Source: Toxonevra muliebris (Eukaryota > Arthropoda > Insecta > Diptera > Pallopteridae). From it: a stretch of 64,000 nt of DNA. Made by a program: the position numbers and the translations under genes. Where the stretch lies: contig OY829329.1 in assembly GCA_963691655.1 (NCBI GenBank), positions 67,286,822-67,350,821 of the forward strand. Direction: 5' to 3'. Positions 42,873 to 54,890 of the stretch are shown here, piece after piece; position 1 is the first letter of the stretch; every line of letters starts with the position of its first letter. The notes below the pieces were generated by a model that made no database searches, had not been told where the DNA came from, and worked only from the letters and a program-made list of their open reading frames with translations.

Positions 42873-44028
42873 CAGGGTGACAATTGTAAAGTGAGGCAAG
42901 TTTAATACTCTGCAGCAAGCTTTGCCATTTACCGTTACTTTAATTTAAAAAGCAAATTCATTCATCATTGGCTTTGCTTTTAATTTCATTTGAATTTTTG
43001 TTATTACATTTTGAAATTTCCATAAAAATGGACAAGGAAAATATTCGTCGTGAAATTATGAAATTTCATTTGGCAAATTATAGTAGCCGTCAAATTGCAA
43101 AGGCTTTAAATTTGTCAAGTCGTACGGTGGACCGAGCTATTATTCGATATAATGAAACTGGGGGTTTTGGAGATAGAGACCGGGGAAAATTTTCAACAGT
43201 TGCCACTACTGGTTTAACAGAAAAAATTCGTAAACGAATCAAGCGAAACCCAAGGCGCTCAATGAGAAAAATCGCTAAGGAAGTGGGAGTAAACCGTGAA
43301 ACAGTGCGAATCATTGCAAAATCAAAGCTTAATCTTAAACCGTACAAGCTCCGAAAAGCTCAAGATCTGACACAAACAAGAAAGATTTGCGACTGCAAAG
43401 ATGCAAGGCGTTGCTACGCTCCTCCGTGTTAAAAAATGTTGAAAATATCTTGTTTACAGATGAAAAAATTTTCACGGTTGAACAACATTTCAATGCGCAA
43501 AATGACCGAATGTGGCTAACGTCATCATCGCAACAAAATAGGACTGTTGGCCGAGTTCAAAAGCCAGCTTCCGTTATGGTATGGGCTGGAGTTTCCGCTA
43601 ATGCCAGAACCCCTCTAACATTCGTTGAAGAGGGTGTTAAAATTGACCAGGTTGTTTATCGGAGCATTTTAAATGAACATGTTCATCCCTGGGCCCAAGA
43701 TACATTTGGAAATGAAAACTGGACTTTCCAGCAAGATTCTGCACCTTCCCACATGGCAAAATTAACGCAAACATGGATAAAAGATAATTTTTCTGGATTC
43801 ATAACATCTCAAGAATGGCCACCATACTCCCCAGACTTGAACAGTCCTACGATTTCCGGATCGATTGAAGGCATGTGTGCAGGGTAAAGGAGGTTATATT
43901 GAATGAGGTGGGGTTCAAATGAATGCTTATATATTCAGCAATGTTAACACTTAATTGTACTTAATGGAAGTACGTCCTTTTGAAAATAACTGCTGAAATG
44001 TGTGCGTCACTTTAAGATTGTCACCCTG
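42873..44028 (+). mobile_element. maT-type (DD37D) transposon, copy B, internally deleted
   Basis: 1156 bp with ends CAGGGTGACAATTGTAAAGT and the inverse of CAGGGTGACAATCTTAAAGT, and TA at 42871-42872 and 44029-44030. Compared with copy C it lacks about 130 bp between 43840 and 43845. It is otherwise more than 95% alike by eye. Confidence 0.93.
43028..43887 (+). pseudogene. maT transposase, copy B, frameshifted and lacking the third catalytic residue
   Basis: It starts MDKENIRREIMKFHLANYSS. Both HTH regions are present, including the NPRRSMR stretch missing in copy A. A one-base shift in the A-rich CACAAACAAGAAAG (near 43371-43384) ends the first frame at 43432. The correct frame resumes from about 43387 and carries FTDEKIF with the first Asp and QQDSAPSH with the second. 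The deletion then joins YSPDLN directly to sequence from near the gene end, removing NPMDYSIW and the rest of the C-terminus. No active enzyme is possible. Confidence 0.9.
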
Positions 44029-44030
44029 TA

Positions 44031-45125
44031 TAAAATGAACAACTAAAATTCATTTTCATAACTATCTGAAAAAAAACTACAGTTAATCTTTTTATAATTA
44101 CAACAATAAAACCCATGAGAACGATGAACGTCAATGAAATGAAGCCATGTGATCGTCTCTTTCAAGACTTTATTGGGTGTTTTATTCTCATTGACTAACA
44201 CATCTCTCATTATATGCCGTTATATGATTTGCACAGTTGTAAGGCAGAGAGAACAGTGGCACGAGTATATGATCATGAGACCTTTCTCAGAGCACAAGGC
44301 TTCATCATCTAACAACTTACGCTCATCTCTCTCTCTCTCTCTCTCTTTACAGTAGTATAAAATAATCAACTGCCATTGGTTTATTAATATTTCTTCTTAT
44401 ATTTATAAAAAATATTTTTTTTTTTCAAGTTAAAGCGGTGCTAAAAATATTAAATTAATTATGAAAAATGGGGTTTAATTGTTAATTGCAGTATATAATT
44501 TGGAATATAAAAAAGTATAGTACTTGGGTGTATTTAGTTTAAAATCATCATTAAACTCCTAAGTAACAAACATTCAAAAGATTTTTTATATTTTTCATAT
44601 ATCCAAAAAAAAAAAAAAAAAAATTTAAAGAAAACAATCAAGATAATTAAATTCAATAAAAAATTCAATTTAGTAGATACCTCTCCTTTTTTTTATTTTA
44701 AATTTTATCACATTCATATTAATAACTTTTCATATTATTCTTGAAATTGCGGCAAATTAGTTTATTACCTCTTGAAAATTCTTTTACTTGAAATAAGAAA
44801 TTTGCTTAAAAATTTATTCATTGCTGTAAATAAAAGTATAAAAATTAATGTAAAAAGGTGGACTATTAAGAAAATGAAATATATTTACAGTAGGCAAGAT
44901 GAAACAAAAAATTATTTTCAGAATTAATGTTTCAGACGCAGGTATTCGCGTTATTATTATTTTTATTATTATTATTTTTTTGTTAAAAAAACCCTAACAA
45001 AACAAAAATTCCATTTTATTATAATGACTTAAATAAAAATTGTACTTTTAACATTAAGTCGTGTAATAAAGCTTTAAAGTACAGTTATCTTATATCTACT
45101 AGAAAAAGAAATAAACTGTTTAATA
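44031..45125. other. AT-rich non-coding DNA
   Basis: No gene is supported. A CT run lies at 44325-44347, an A run at 44606-44623, and an ATT-rich patch at 44950-44985. Confidence 0.6.
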
Positions 45126-45600
45126 GGGAGGACACACGAAAGTGAGTTTCAGGCAAATTTAGAACTTCGTTGAAATGCATCTGAAATGCGGAATTTCCTC
45201 AAAAAAAAACTGTCAAATTAAATTCTGCATTTCAGATGGATTTCAATAGAATCCACTTGAAATGCAGAAAGTAACTAGAAAGTAACCCTCAAACACAAGG
45301 TTGTAAAAAACAGCAAAAATGTGAGATCTATTACATTTTTTTTAAACAATTTGGATTTTGTTTTCATAACAGCTGCTCTTTTAATATCTATTAAGTGAAA
45401 AAATTAAATAATGGAGTCGGAAATTAACTCATTACCATAATTTTTAAAATAAATTCGGACACCAAATCCAATTGGCCTTTCAATTGGATTTATTTTTATT
45501 TACACAAAACACGTACAAAAATTCTTCTTCTTCTACAAACTTTTAATCTGTCAAAAAATAAATTTGGAATTCTTCTTTTTTTGTCGTGTGTCCACCTAAA
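45126..45600. mobile_element. Candidate MITE with GGACACACGA ends
   Basis: GGGAGGACACACGAAA at 45126 is mirrored by TCGTGTGTCCACCT at 45584-45597 (reverse complement AGGTGGACACACGA). Inside, TTGAAATGCATCTGAAATGC (about 45170) faces the inverse ATTGAAATCCATCTGAAATG (about 45229-45248), giving a strong inner hairpin. The AAATTCAGT and TTTGAAATTC words outside the right end suggest the boundary could be slightly further out. No coding capacity and no certain target duplication. Confidence 0.5.
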
Positions 45601-48331
45601 TTTGAAATTCAAAATTTCAAGGAAATTCAGTCTCGTATGTCTGTACTATAAAGAATAAGAGCTGGAGGAGTTGAAATTGCTATATCGAAATACTGTATTG
45701 AATTAGTCAAAGTCAGTAGAGACAAAGCCAAGAGAGACTCTAACTTGTCTATTTCTGCTACTGGAAAAGTTTTGCTTCTTACTCTGAACTTTTATTTTTC
45801 TTAGAAAATATTAAGTCTCTATGTATAACTTCTCAGTATTTTGGGAATTTTTTTCTGAAATGTTATCAAAAAATAATAATAAAAAATGGAATGGTAGTAA
45901 AATATATTGAAAAAAAAAAATATTTATTTTTGACTACAGATCAGAAGTCAGTTTATATGATATTTCATATTAGAATAGTACATAGATTTTATTTATTAGA
46001 TACGTAGATTTTTTTTAAATTGACAACTATTTAAGTTTATATGAATAAGAACTTAAGCAGTTGGTTTTTCAATAAGTAATTGCTCCTTATTAACACGACT
46101 CATTATGTAATGGCAAATGGAGTGCTGTCAGATTATTGTAAAATATAATAATGTGGTAAAATTTTGTATCTAAAATAAACAATCACAAATGATGAAACTG
46201 TGAACATGACAATTGTTAAAAAAAAAAAATATATGACTGTGATTGCTCTCTGTCTCCTGATTTTAAAATCATAAGCCGTTATCTTTTATAAAATTTGTTT
46301 TTGTTTTAAGTGACATATTAAAAATTTCTCTGAGAGTGAATAAGAGCCTACATACTTTGGAGTGAAATCAGTAGCAAATATTGAAAGATGAAATTACAAC
46401 AACAACTACATATAAAACAGAGAGAGGGAGAGAGCGAGAGAGGTAGCAAATGAGTGTTGAATTAACCATTCTTCCGTTATGCAATTGTTTTTATACAACA
46501 ACATAGCCATCACTTTTGTATGTGTGTTTTTTGTTGTTATAATATTAGGAGAGTTCTCTCCAGCTTTCTTCCATTTACAAACTATTTTTAGAAAAGAAAA
46601 AAAAAACGAAAAATTAAAACATTAAATTGGCTTGAAATAAAAATTAAAAAACAAAAAAAAAAATAAAAAAAACTGTTAGAGACAAAAGCTAATTAAACTA
46701 AAATGTTATTTCATCAACGTTAGCAGCAATTTGAGGGAAAACAAAAAAGTTTCAAGTTTTGTGCCAAACGACATCGCCCCATCCATTTAAAATTAATTAA
46801 AAGAAAATTTTCTCAACTGTGAAGAAGTTTTGCCAATTTTTTTTTACTGTTATTCATACTGAACTTAAAAGTGAGGGGATTGTGTTTGGGTCTGTTTACG
46901 ATTGTAAATGTTGAAATGTTTGCAAAAATACTTCACAGCAGCTACAGCAGCAGCAAACAATAAAAATTTATTTGCGTTTGTCGTGCAACAGCTCGGTCGA
47001 TGGCTACTGCAAATACATAAAGTTGAATGGTAAGCTGCTGATGAAAAAGTAGAAGATGAAGCAGAAGCAGTAACAGGAAGTGAAATTTGCAAGCGGAGTG
47101 TAAAGAGAAGAAGGATATGCTCGCGCTTTGCTGTAAGTCATTTCGAAGCATTTCCGCTTAAGCGAAATATGCTAAAGCTAAAGCAGAGAGAGGTTGATGA
47201 TGAGTATGATGAAGCTGAAGATGAGGTCGTTGACAACCGAGGGTGATTGTTGTCGTATACACTGATGATGTCAGTTAGACTGCCTTTTTTTTATACTTCT
47301 TTTCTGCCTTTGCTCTCTATGCCCAGTTGACTAAGCATTGTGCTTTGATGTGTGTGTCTGTCTATCATTCTCTCCGCCTATTTTTATGCGTTGCGGACGC
47401 GTGTCCATTTCCGTACCGGAAGTTTTTGATTTTTATTTCGTTAAAAATGCTTTTAGTAAGTATTTTAGCATGCTGCAGCGAAAAAGTTCTTTGTAAATGA
47501 CTTTTGACTGCGGGTTGTTGTTGTCATTCATTGTGCTTACCGCACGCCAAGATGAACGTCTAGACTACAGTCTATTTTTGAATTGCAAGGGACTATAACG
47601 AAGTATAGTTTATCTATGTCCGAATGGTTTGGCATTGCTGCCTGTCCTGCTTGAATATATATGTTTTTTTGCTGAGTGGGTGTGTGCAAACAACAAAAAC
47701 AATAATAACTACATACTTGAGCAGTAGCTATTCAGCTTGTTATGATTTAATTTAGAATCCTCCTATAACATTTTGAAGAATGTATAAACTTAAGAGAAGA
47801 AAATGTTTTTCTTCCTGCTGTGGCATTTTGTCTGTTTGTTTTTTCCCTGCCTTTTTTATTTTATTTGAATTTCGCTTAAAGTGATATTAAAATTTAATTG
47901 AAGCTAATTTTTCTTCATTTTTTCGTTTGTTCGTTTTCGTATTTTTTTTTTATATTACTGTAGTATGCAATTTTCTTTGTTTTATCTTTTATATCTCGCT
48001 ATACACAAAGGAAACATTCATTTTTAAGTGCGTATTAATGTTTCTCTTCATTATATTGAACTGTGTTTTCCCTAAAAATTGCCAGTTTATTATATAAAAT
48101 AAGATTAAAAAAAACGAGCACTAACAATTCTCAAATGATTTACAAAGAAGGTAGTACTACTCTTATATGTAAGTATATAAATAAAAGAGCTGGTTACATA
48201 AAATTTTACTAAAATTAAAACTAAAGTTTTCAAAGCACCTAAAGTCAAGTTAAAGTACTGTCAATTCAAATTTAATACTTTAGAACTTGCCAGATTTATT
48301 GGTATGAATTCCAATGTATAAAGACAGATTA
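45601..48331. other. AT-rich non-coding DNA
   Basis: No gene is supported. A GA patch is at 46420-46442, with many A and T runs and CAG/CAA patches near 46936-46960. Open frames around 46865-47151 are Ser/Leu/Cys-rich and lack a domain. Confidence 0.6.
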
Positions 48332-48456
48332 ACGGACCGAGTGCCGCACTCTCTTTATGTTTTTTTTTTTATATGAAGTTTTTATGCTCTTAAGAGAGCG
48401 AAAAACTTCATATTTAAAAAAAAAAAAAAAACAAATGATAGTGCAGTACTCGGTTG
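48332..48456. repeat. 125-bp imperfect palindrome (fold-back or hairpin)
   Basis: The centre is CTCTTAAGAG at 48387-48396. The left arm AACGGACCGAGTGCCGCACT, then a T run, then TATGAAGTTTTTATGCTCTT matches the reverse complement of the right arm, AACCGAGTACTGCACT, then a T run, then TATGAAGTTTTTCGCTCTCTT in pieces. The pairing covers nearly the whole length, with short mismatches and a length difference in the A/T run. Minus- and plus-strand open frames over it are by-products. Confidence 0.8.
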
Positions 48457-49689
48457 GGGAGTCTGCCTTCATAATTAAAAAAATATCAACAACAATCTTA
48501 CAAAACGGGATAAAAGCAAACTCCATTCTCTCACTTATAATCGTACACAAACAATTAGAAAACCAACGAACAGATTGCGTAGAGCAACTCGTTCTTACTC
48601 TTTTGAGTGCTCTCTCATGGAAGCACATCATTTCTATGCGTACTCGTGAAGGCAGCCGAGTAGCCGAAAGCACATAATTTATTTACTACAAACAAATTTC
48701 AATTGCACTCAAATTTGAGGGTATTAGTTGAAAAGAAAGAGATCAAGAGAACAAGAAAGTCAAAGAGCAAGTTTTTTTTCTTTGATATTCTCTTCCCGAT
48801 TGTATTTTTGAATGAAAGAGGGGAGAAGAAAGCGGGGTTGCTTAACATCTAACGCATATTTTGTCGCATAAAAAATATTCATTTAAAAAAAAATAATATT
48901 TCATTAAAAAAATGAATTAAAAAATCCTTCATTCAATTTCTTTAAAAATCAAAACTAAATATTTAATCTTATAAAATATTACCAATATTGCATACAAAAA
49001 TATACTAATAAAAGTTGCAAGCTTCTTTCTAAACTTGAATCAAATAATATTAGCAGATACAAGTTAAAGCTCTTGAAAATGAAATACATACATACAGAAT
49101 AGAGAGGAAGTCAATGAGTAATACAAAGAGCTATTGAAAAGTTACGCAGTGAGTAAAAAATATGCAATGCCGTTATGCGCTGAAATGAGTTTATCATTGT
49201 CTGCTCTTAGAAGGAGAGATTTGTCTCATGCAACTTGAAAAAGTGTACGGAAGAGGGAGGCAACGACAGGGGGATAGACAAAATCGTTCGGGCAGCATTT
49301 TCGATGAAACTTTTTTTGACGTTTCTCTTTGTATCAAAGAAAATAGGCTAAAGTTTCATGCAACTAATATCAATGAAACTTCAAAAGAGAATGCAAAAAA
49401 TCTCATGAGATTTATCTCACACGAAACTTTTAACGAAAGAGCGCTCATTGAGTGCGAATAATATTGAGGAGGAGGAGTTTAATATTTGTTCTCAAACGGC
49501 AAGTTTTTTTCGAACTCTCTGCGATCGAACGAATCACAGAGCAACTAAGCTCGAGTATTGGATATGCTCACCTCTTTCATTTACATATCTAATCAAATCG
49601 ATGTTAGGGTATTTTTCATTTGCCTGACAACAGTGGCGGATGCAGAGGAAAAGACTTCTCAAAAATATTTCTACTATATTTCAATATAA
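48457..49689. other. Unassigned AT-rich DNA
   Basis: No gene is supported. An open frame at 49228-49461 shows no domain; the region has several ATGAAACTT and AAGTTTCAT words that would pair with each other. Confidence 0.5.
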
Positions 49690-50330
49690 AAACGTGAATA
49701 CGTTATTTTATAATTGTCTGAATTGATTTGATTTTCGGTCAGGATTTTAATATGCTTTTGATCTAAGTTTGGGTTTGAATATTTAGATGACTTTCGTTTG
49801 AATTCTTGTCCGAAATTGATCTGGATTTTTTATGTGTTTTTTGGTTTGCTTTTGGTGTAAGTTCAGGTCTGAATTACAGCCTTCATTTTTAACTGGTTTT
49901 AAGTGTGAACTCTTGTTTGACTTCTGGTTTGATTTTTGATCTGAAATTTGGTTTGCTTCTGATCTAAACTGTAGTCGGAATGTCGGGTTGAATTTTGGTA
50001 TCTTTTTTTACCTGAATTGTGAAACTAAATTTTTATTTAAGTTTTGTTCTGATTTTTGGTGGATGAATTTTGGTATCATTTTTTACCTGAATTGTAAGTA
50101 AATCTAAATTTTTATTTAAGTTTTGTTCTGATTTTTTGTCTGAATTTTCAGGTTAGTTTTGATCTTAATTATGGGCTAAATTTAATCTGACTTTAATTTG
50201 GTTTTAGTCTGAGTTTTGGTTTGATTTTCTAACCAAATTCTGATCAGATTTTTGGTCTGCATTTCAGTTGCATTTTTAGTCTATATTTAGGTTTGAAATT
50301 TAATATGATTTTAGAAGCGTTTTTTCTTTT
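49690..50330 (+). repeat. Diffuse ~20-bp repeat, TTTGGTCTGAATTTTGGT theme
   Basis: Dozens of diverged blocks such as GGTTTGATTTTTGATCTGA, TTTGGTTTTAGTCTGAGTTT and TTTTTGGTCTGCATTTCAG. Within it, a 69-70-bp segment from GAATTTTGGTATC (49993 and 50063) to AAGTTTTGTTCTGATTTTT is directly duplicated. No open frame. Confidence 0.72.
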
Positions 50331-52250
50331 TTTTCTTAATGTTCTTAAGAATTCTTATAAATCTGTAGTCAATGTTTAATGGATAGTATTGCCTGCGAAG
50401 AGGTTGTAAAAAGTTTTTTAAATATTCATTAATCCTTACAAGCATAGCTATTGCTATAACCGTGCTTAATATGCACGAAAATCTGCACACTTATAATAAA
50501 AACCGCTCATCATCATCGTCACCGCCGTTATCATCATCATCATTATGATTATTGCAATCAGCAGCGAGTAGGTGTGTGTGTGTGTGTGTGTATGGCGAAA
50601 TGAGCTTGGTAAAGATTTCCTCAAGGCATTTACTGTTTCTGTTTCTGTTTTGTTTGCTTGTTATTTTCTTTAACATTCTATAAGCTCATATCCTGGATGA
50701 ATATACAAGAGCGTATTATATTCTTTTAGCTATATAGCTATACCATATACATGTGAATGAGTGTGTGTTTGTGTGCACTTACAAAACATTCATATTTCGC
50801 TTTCGTATATTCCCAAATGCTCAATCATGTTACAGTGACTCAACCATCTCAGCTACTCCAACGCTTTTCACATACTGTACACATACATACATACATGCTA
50901 ACATATGAATGTATTATTATTTTCCATTTCAGTGTTCATGATTGTTGTTATTCCTGCTGTTCCTGTTGTTGTTTTTCATTTAAGCATTCTTTTTTATATC
51001 GCTTGGTTTTTTTTATTTGTTTGTTTTCAATTTTGCATCGTTTCATTTTAGTGCAAATGTTTATCTGAATTTGACATCTGTTTCGCACGATTCTAGCTAT
51101 TCTCTTCTACACAGCTCAACTTAATTCTATTCAACCTGATTCAGTTCAGCTCAGTTCAACTTGGCTCAATTCAGCTCAGCTCGATTGCATTGGTTGGTTG
51201 CTGCGGTGCTGCTGCAATTTTTTGTGCCATTGTTTTTTTTTTTTTTATTAGTGTTTTATTATTTATTAATTTTTTCATAGGATTTTTTTTTTTTTTTTTT
51301 TGTGCATTTTCTTTGTGTGGTCCTATTTTAAAAAAGTTTTCAATTAATTCATTCACGTTTGTGAATTTTGTGGTATATAATTTTTTAGTTTTTGTAAAAA
51401 TTTTTTAAGCTCCTCGAATTGTTTGTGCATATGTAAATATATAATAGCCTCCCCTCCCCCTCTTTTGTTTGATTATTCTATGCGTTACACTCGTGACAAA
51501 AATTCAACTTGATAACTACGTAGCATTAAACAGAAGAAGAGTAAAAAAATAAAATTAATGAATATTTCGAATTTTGGAATTTTTAAAAATTTGTTACTCA
51601 ATGAAAGGCTTAAAATTTTGGATCACATGGCATCTCAAAACCTTTAAAAGTGTTTTAAAAAGTTTGAGATCAGTGCTTTCTATTATTTTCTTCCGTTTTT
51701 GTCACGTAGAAGCTTAAAGCTTTCACCGGAAAAAGAATCAATAGAGTTTTCTAGTTTAGGCGATTTTTGAACTTTTTATGAAGAAAATGCTTAAATTTTA
51801 TAACACAATATTTCTAAAACTTTGAAAGTTATTAACATTTTTAGCCCTCGCTTGTTTTTCTTTTTTGCCCTCTCTAGAAGATTCTGAAAAATGTATTCTG
51901 AAAATTTTGGAAACAGCAGCTACTTGAAAGTACTCAGAATTTTTAGTGCTGTAAATCAAAAATTACAGAAGTTATCAATAAACAAGCTTGACTTTGTTGC
52001 ACACTAATAATATATGATTTTTATGATTTAATTTATGTACCTCCCTCCAACAAATTTTCATAAAATAGGCCCCTTATTACACTCACCACCCCTTTCAGTT
52101 ATTCCCCCCCAATCCCTCATTCCAACAGTGACAGTTGTTTTTTTATTTTTTTTTTATTATGCTTTGTTTTGTTTCAATAAAAGTTTGTTTTAGACAAACA
52201 TCAACTGGTTATGACATCTACAAAACAGACACCTCTTCTCCCCCTTTGCC

Positions 52251-52288
<38 letters not shown>

Positions 52289-52947
52289 GTACACATCATT
52301 TTCAAAATCACTGAAGATATCATGTATGTATATGTGCATGTGTGCTTTCTCCCCCTCTTGAGTTACCCACCCGCAAATTGTCATTATGCGGCAGCATTGG
52401 CAGCAGCTGAGATTTTGATTCACAAGTGGAATTGTATTTTATTTCGTCAATTGCGCAAATAAATGACAGTTACAGAGAAAGCAGCAACAACAACCTCAGT
52501 ATGAGGAACAGTGGTAACAATAGTGAAAACAATAACAACAACTGCAGCAGCAGCAGCAGCAACAACAAAAAATAATAACATGAACAGCTCTAGCAATGCG
52601 CCATTTGTGCTACGCTTCTGCCGCTACGATTGTGTATGTATTTGCGAGTTGAGTTGCGTTTGCATTGTGCTTGTGTTTACATCACTGGAGAGTAAAATTG
52701 AAGCAGGAAACGCGCAAGCAATGCAAAAACAAAAAAGGATGTGAAAGGAAGAAGCGACGAGGAAGAATTCCTTCACTCATTCCACTTCGTTGGCGTGCCA
52801 CAAACGCACACACACACACATATGCACAAACAACACATGTTGCGTAACTGTAAGCACAGTGGGACGAATTATTGAAAAATGGTGAGTGAAGAACAAAAGC
52901 AGTGAGAGGGGAGAAGGATGAAGGGAAAAGAATGAAAGAACATGGAT
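50331..52947. other. AT-rich non-coding DNA with microsatellites
   Basis: No gene is supported. A GT run is at 50574-50590, a short TTCAGCTCAG-type repeat at 51115-51182, long T runs at 51231-51246 and 51284-51301, a C-rich patch near 52083-52112, a CA run at 52256-52284, and an AGC run at 52544-52562. Confidence 0.6.
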
Positions 52948-54190
52948 GGAGGGAGGAGGGAGGAGGGAGGAGGGAGGAGGGAGGAGGGAGGAGGGAGAAG
53001 GGAGAAGGGAGAAGGGAGAAGGGAGAAGGGAGAAGGGAGAAGGGAGAAGGGAGAAGGGAGAAGGGAGAAGGGAGAAGGGAGAAGGAAGAAGGAAGAAGGA
53101 AGAAGGAAGAAGGAAGAAGGAAGAAGGAAGAAGGAAGAAGGAAGAAGGAAGGAGGAAGAAGGAAGAAGGAAGAAGGAAGAAGGAAGAAGGAAGAAGGAAG
53201 AAGGAAGAAGGAAGAAGGAAGAAGGAAGAAGGAAGAAGGAAGAAGGAAGAAGGAAGAAGGAAGAAGGAAGAAGGAAGAAGGAAGAAGGAAGAAGGAAGAA
53301 GGAAGAAGGAAGAAGGAAGAAGGAAGAAGGAAGAAGGAAGAAGGAAGAAGGAAGAAGGAAGAAGGAAGAAGGAAGAAGGAAGAAGGAAGAAGGAAGAAGG
53401 AAGAAGGAAGAAGGAAGAAGGAAGAAGGAAGAAGGAAGAAGGAAGAAGGAAGAAGGAAGAAGGAAGAAGGAAGAAGGAAGAAGGAAGAAGGAAGAAGGAA
53501 GAAGGAAGAAGGAAGAAGGAAGAAGGAAGAAGGAAGAAGGAAGAAGGAAGAAGGAAGAAGGAAGAAGGAAGAAGGAAGAAGGAAGAAGGAAGAAGGAAGA
53601 AGGAAGAAGGAAGAAGGAAGAAGGAAGAAGGAAGAAGGAAGAAGGAAGAAGGAAGAAGGAAGAAGGAAGAAGGAAGAAGGAAGAAGGAAGAAGGAAGAAG
53701 GAAGAAGGAAGAAGGAAGAAGGAAGAAGGAAGAAGGAAGAAGGAAGAAGGAAGAAGGAAGAAGGAAGAAGGAAGAAGGAAGAAGGAAGAAGGAAGAAGGA
53801 AGAAGGAAGAAGGAAGAAGGAAGAAGGAAGAAGGAAGAAGGAAGAAGGAAGAAGGAAGAAGGAAGAAGGAAGAAGGAAGAAGGAAGAAGGAAGAAGGAAG
53901 AAGGAAGAAGGAAGAAGGAAGAAGGAAGAAGGAAGAAGGAAGAAGGAAGAAGGAAGAAGGAAGAAGGAAGAAGGAAGAAGGAAGAAGGAAGAAGGAAGAA
54001 GGTAGAAGGAAGAAGGAAGAAGGGAGAAGGAAGAAGGGAGAAGGAAGAAGGGAGAGGGGAGAAGGGAGAGGGGAGAAGGGAGAAGGTAGAAATGAGAAGG
54101 GAGAAAAGAGAAAAGAGAAGGGAGAAAGGAGAAAAGAGAAGGGAGGAGGGAGAAAAGAGAAGGGAGAGGGGAAAAGGAAGATGGGCAAAG
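52948..54190 (+). repeat. All-purine heptanucleotide array, about 1.2 kb
   Basis: Seven-base tandem repeat in zones: GGGAGGA units (about 52948-52995), GGGAGAA units (about 52996-53080), then about 130 nearly perfect GGAAGAA units (about 53082-54000), then mixed GGGAGAA, GGAAGAA and GGGAGAG variants to about 54190. The core has very few changes (for example GGAAGGA near 53145). The top strand is purine-only for nearly the whole length except scattered T near the right end. Because seven is not a multiple of three and no stop can form, long open frames of Glu/Gly/Arg/Lys (plus) or Phe/Leu/Pro/Ser (minus) exist in several frames. These are not genes. Confidence 0.96.
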
Positions 54191-54469
54191 GATGAAGAGT
54201 AAAAGGAGAAGAAGGGAAGGAAAAGGAAAAAAGAGAGTGTTAAGGACCGAAAAATTAAGCGAGCTCATGAAATATTCACCCTAATCGTAAAGGTTCACTT
54301 CTCCTTTGTTCTCTTCTCCCTTCACTAAAGCGATGTACTTCCATTTTTCTAAAATACATCAAGTTGAAGTAAAATTTGTTTCCATTAAATAATCCGAATA
54401 TATTTGAGAAAATAAAAATAAAATACAAATATATGGTGTGTAGCACTGAATTAATGCTTTTGGATATGC
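54191..54469. other. Spacer right of the purine array
   Basis: No gene or repeat recognised. Confidence 0.5.
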
Positions 54470-54890
54470 AAATAGAAGAAGAAGAGGAACCATATAAAGT
54501 AAAGCAGCCTTGAAGTTTAAGAAAAAATCTGAGACATTGCTCCAATCCAAAGGAATTACCAAATTCTTTAGACGATAAATTTCATATCCAAATTAGTATG
54601 AATAGAAGAATAATTGAAGCATTTTATACCGTATCAACAGAAATTGCTTTAAAAATATTTGCTAGAAGTGCTGAAAAAATTTTTACCAGCATCAAAAAAT
54701 GCAAGCGCAATTTCTGCATTTCTAAAATTAACCGAATTCTTGCGATTGTTTGCTGAAGGTAGTTACCAGACTAGAGTAGAAAACGATCATGATGTAGAAT
54801 TGTCACAACCGAGCTTTAGTAACATCCTTTCTCAGGTTCTTGAAATTTTTGAACGTCCCGCTCGTAATGGATTCAAATGTATGCCGTGAC
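54470..54890 (+). pseudogene. Harbinger/PIF-like transposase N-terminal fragment, degraded
   Basis: Pieces in changing frames read LRHCSNPKELPNSLDDKFHI then QISMNRRIIEAFYTV (about 54518-54630). From 54704 follows ISAFLKLTEFLRLFAEGSYQ then DVELSQPSFSNILSQVLEIF (to 54861). The LRFFAxGSYQxxVG followed by LSQPSxSxxLxxVLxxLE pattern is characteristic of Harbinger-type DDE transposases, in the helix-rich region before the first catalytic Asp. The catalytic DGTHV region is not found downstream, so the copy is truncated. Frameshifts and stops are frequent. No terminal repeats were seen. Confidence 0.6.

Noticed and set aside
43090..43347. Minus-strand open frame seen in all maT copies
   Set aside because: It is the antisense of the transposase HTH region and recurs only because the element does.
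49228..49461. 77-codon open frame as a gene
   Set aside because: No recognisable domain; repeated ATGAAACTT and inverse words explain part of it, and flanks show no coding signal.
52682..54268. Very long open frames (367-528 codons) on both strands
   Set aside because: They are products of a GGAAGAA repeat in which no stop codon can form; periodic Glu-Gly-Arg-Lys or Phe-Leu-Pro-Ser repeats with no domain, start context or codon bias.
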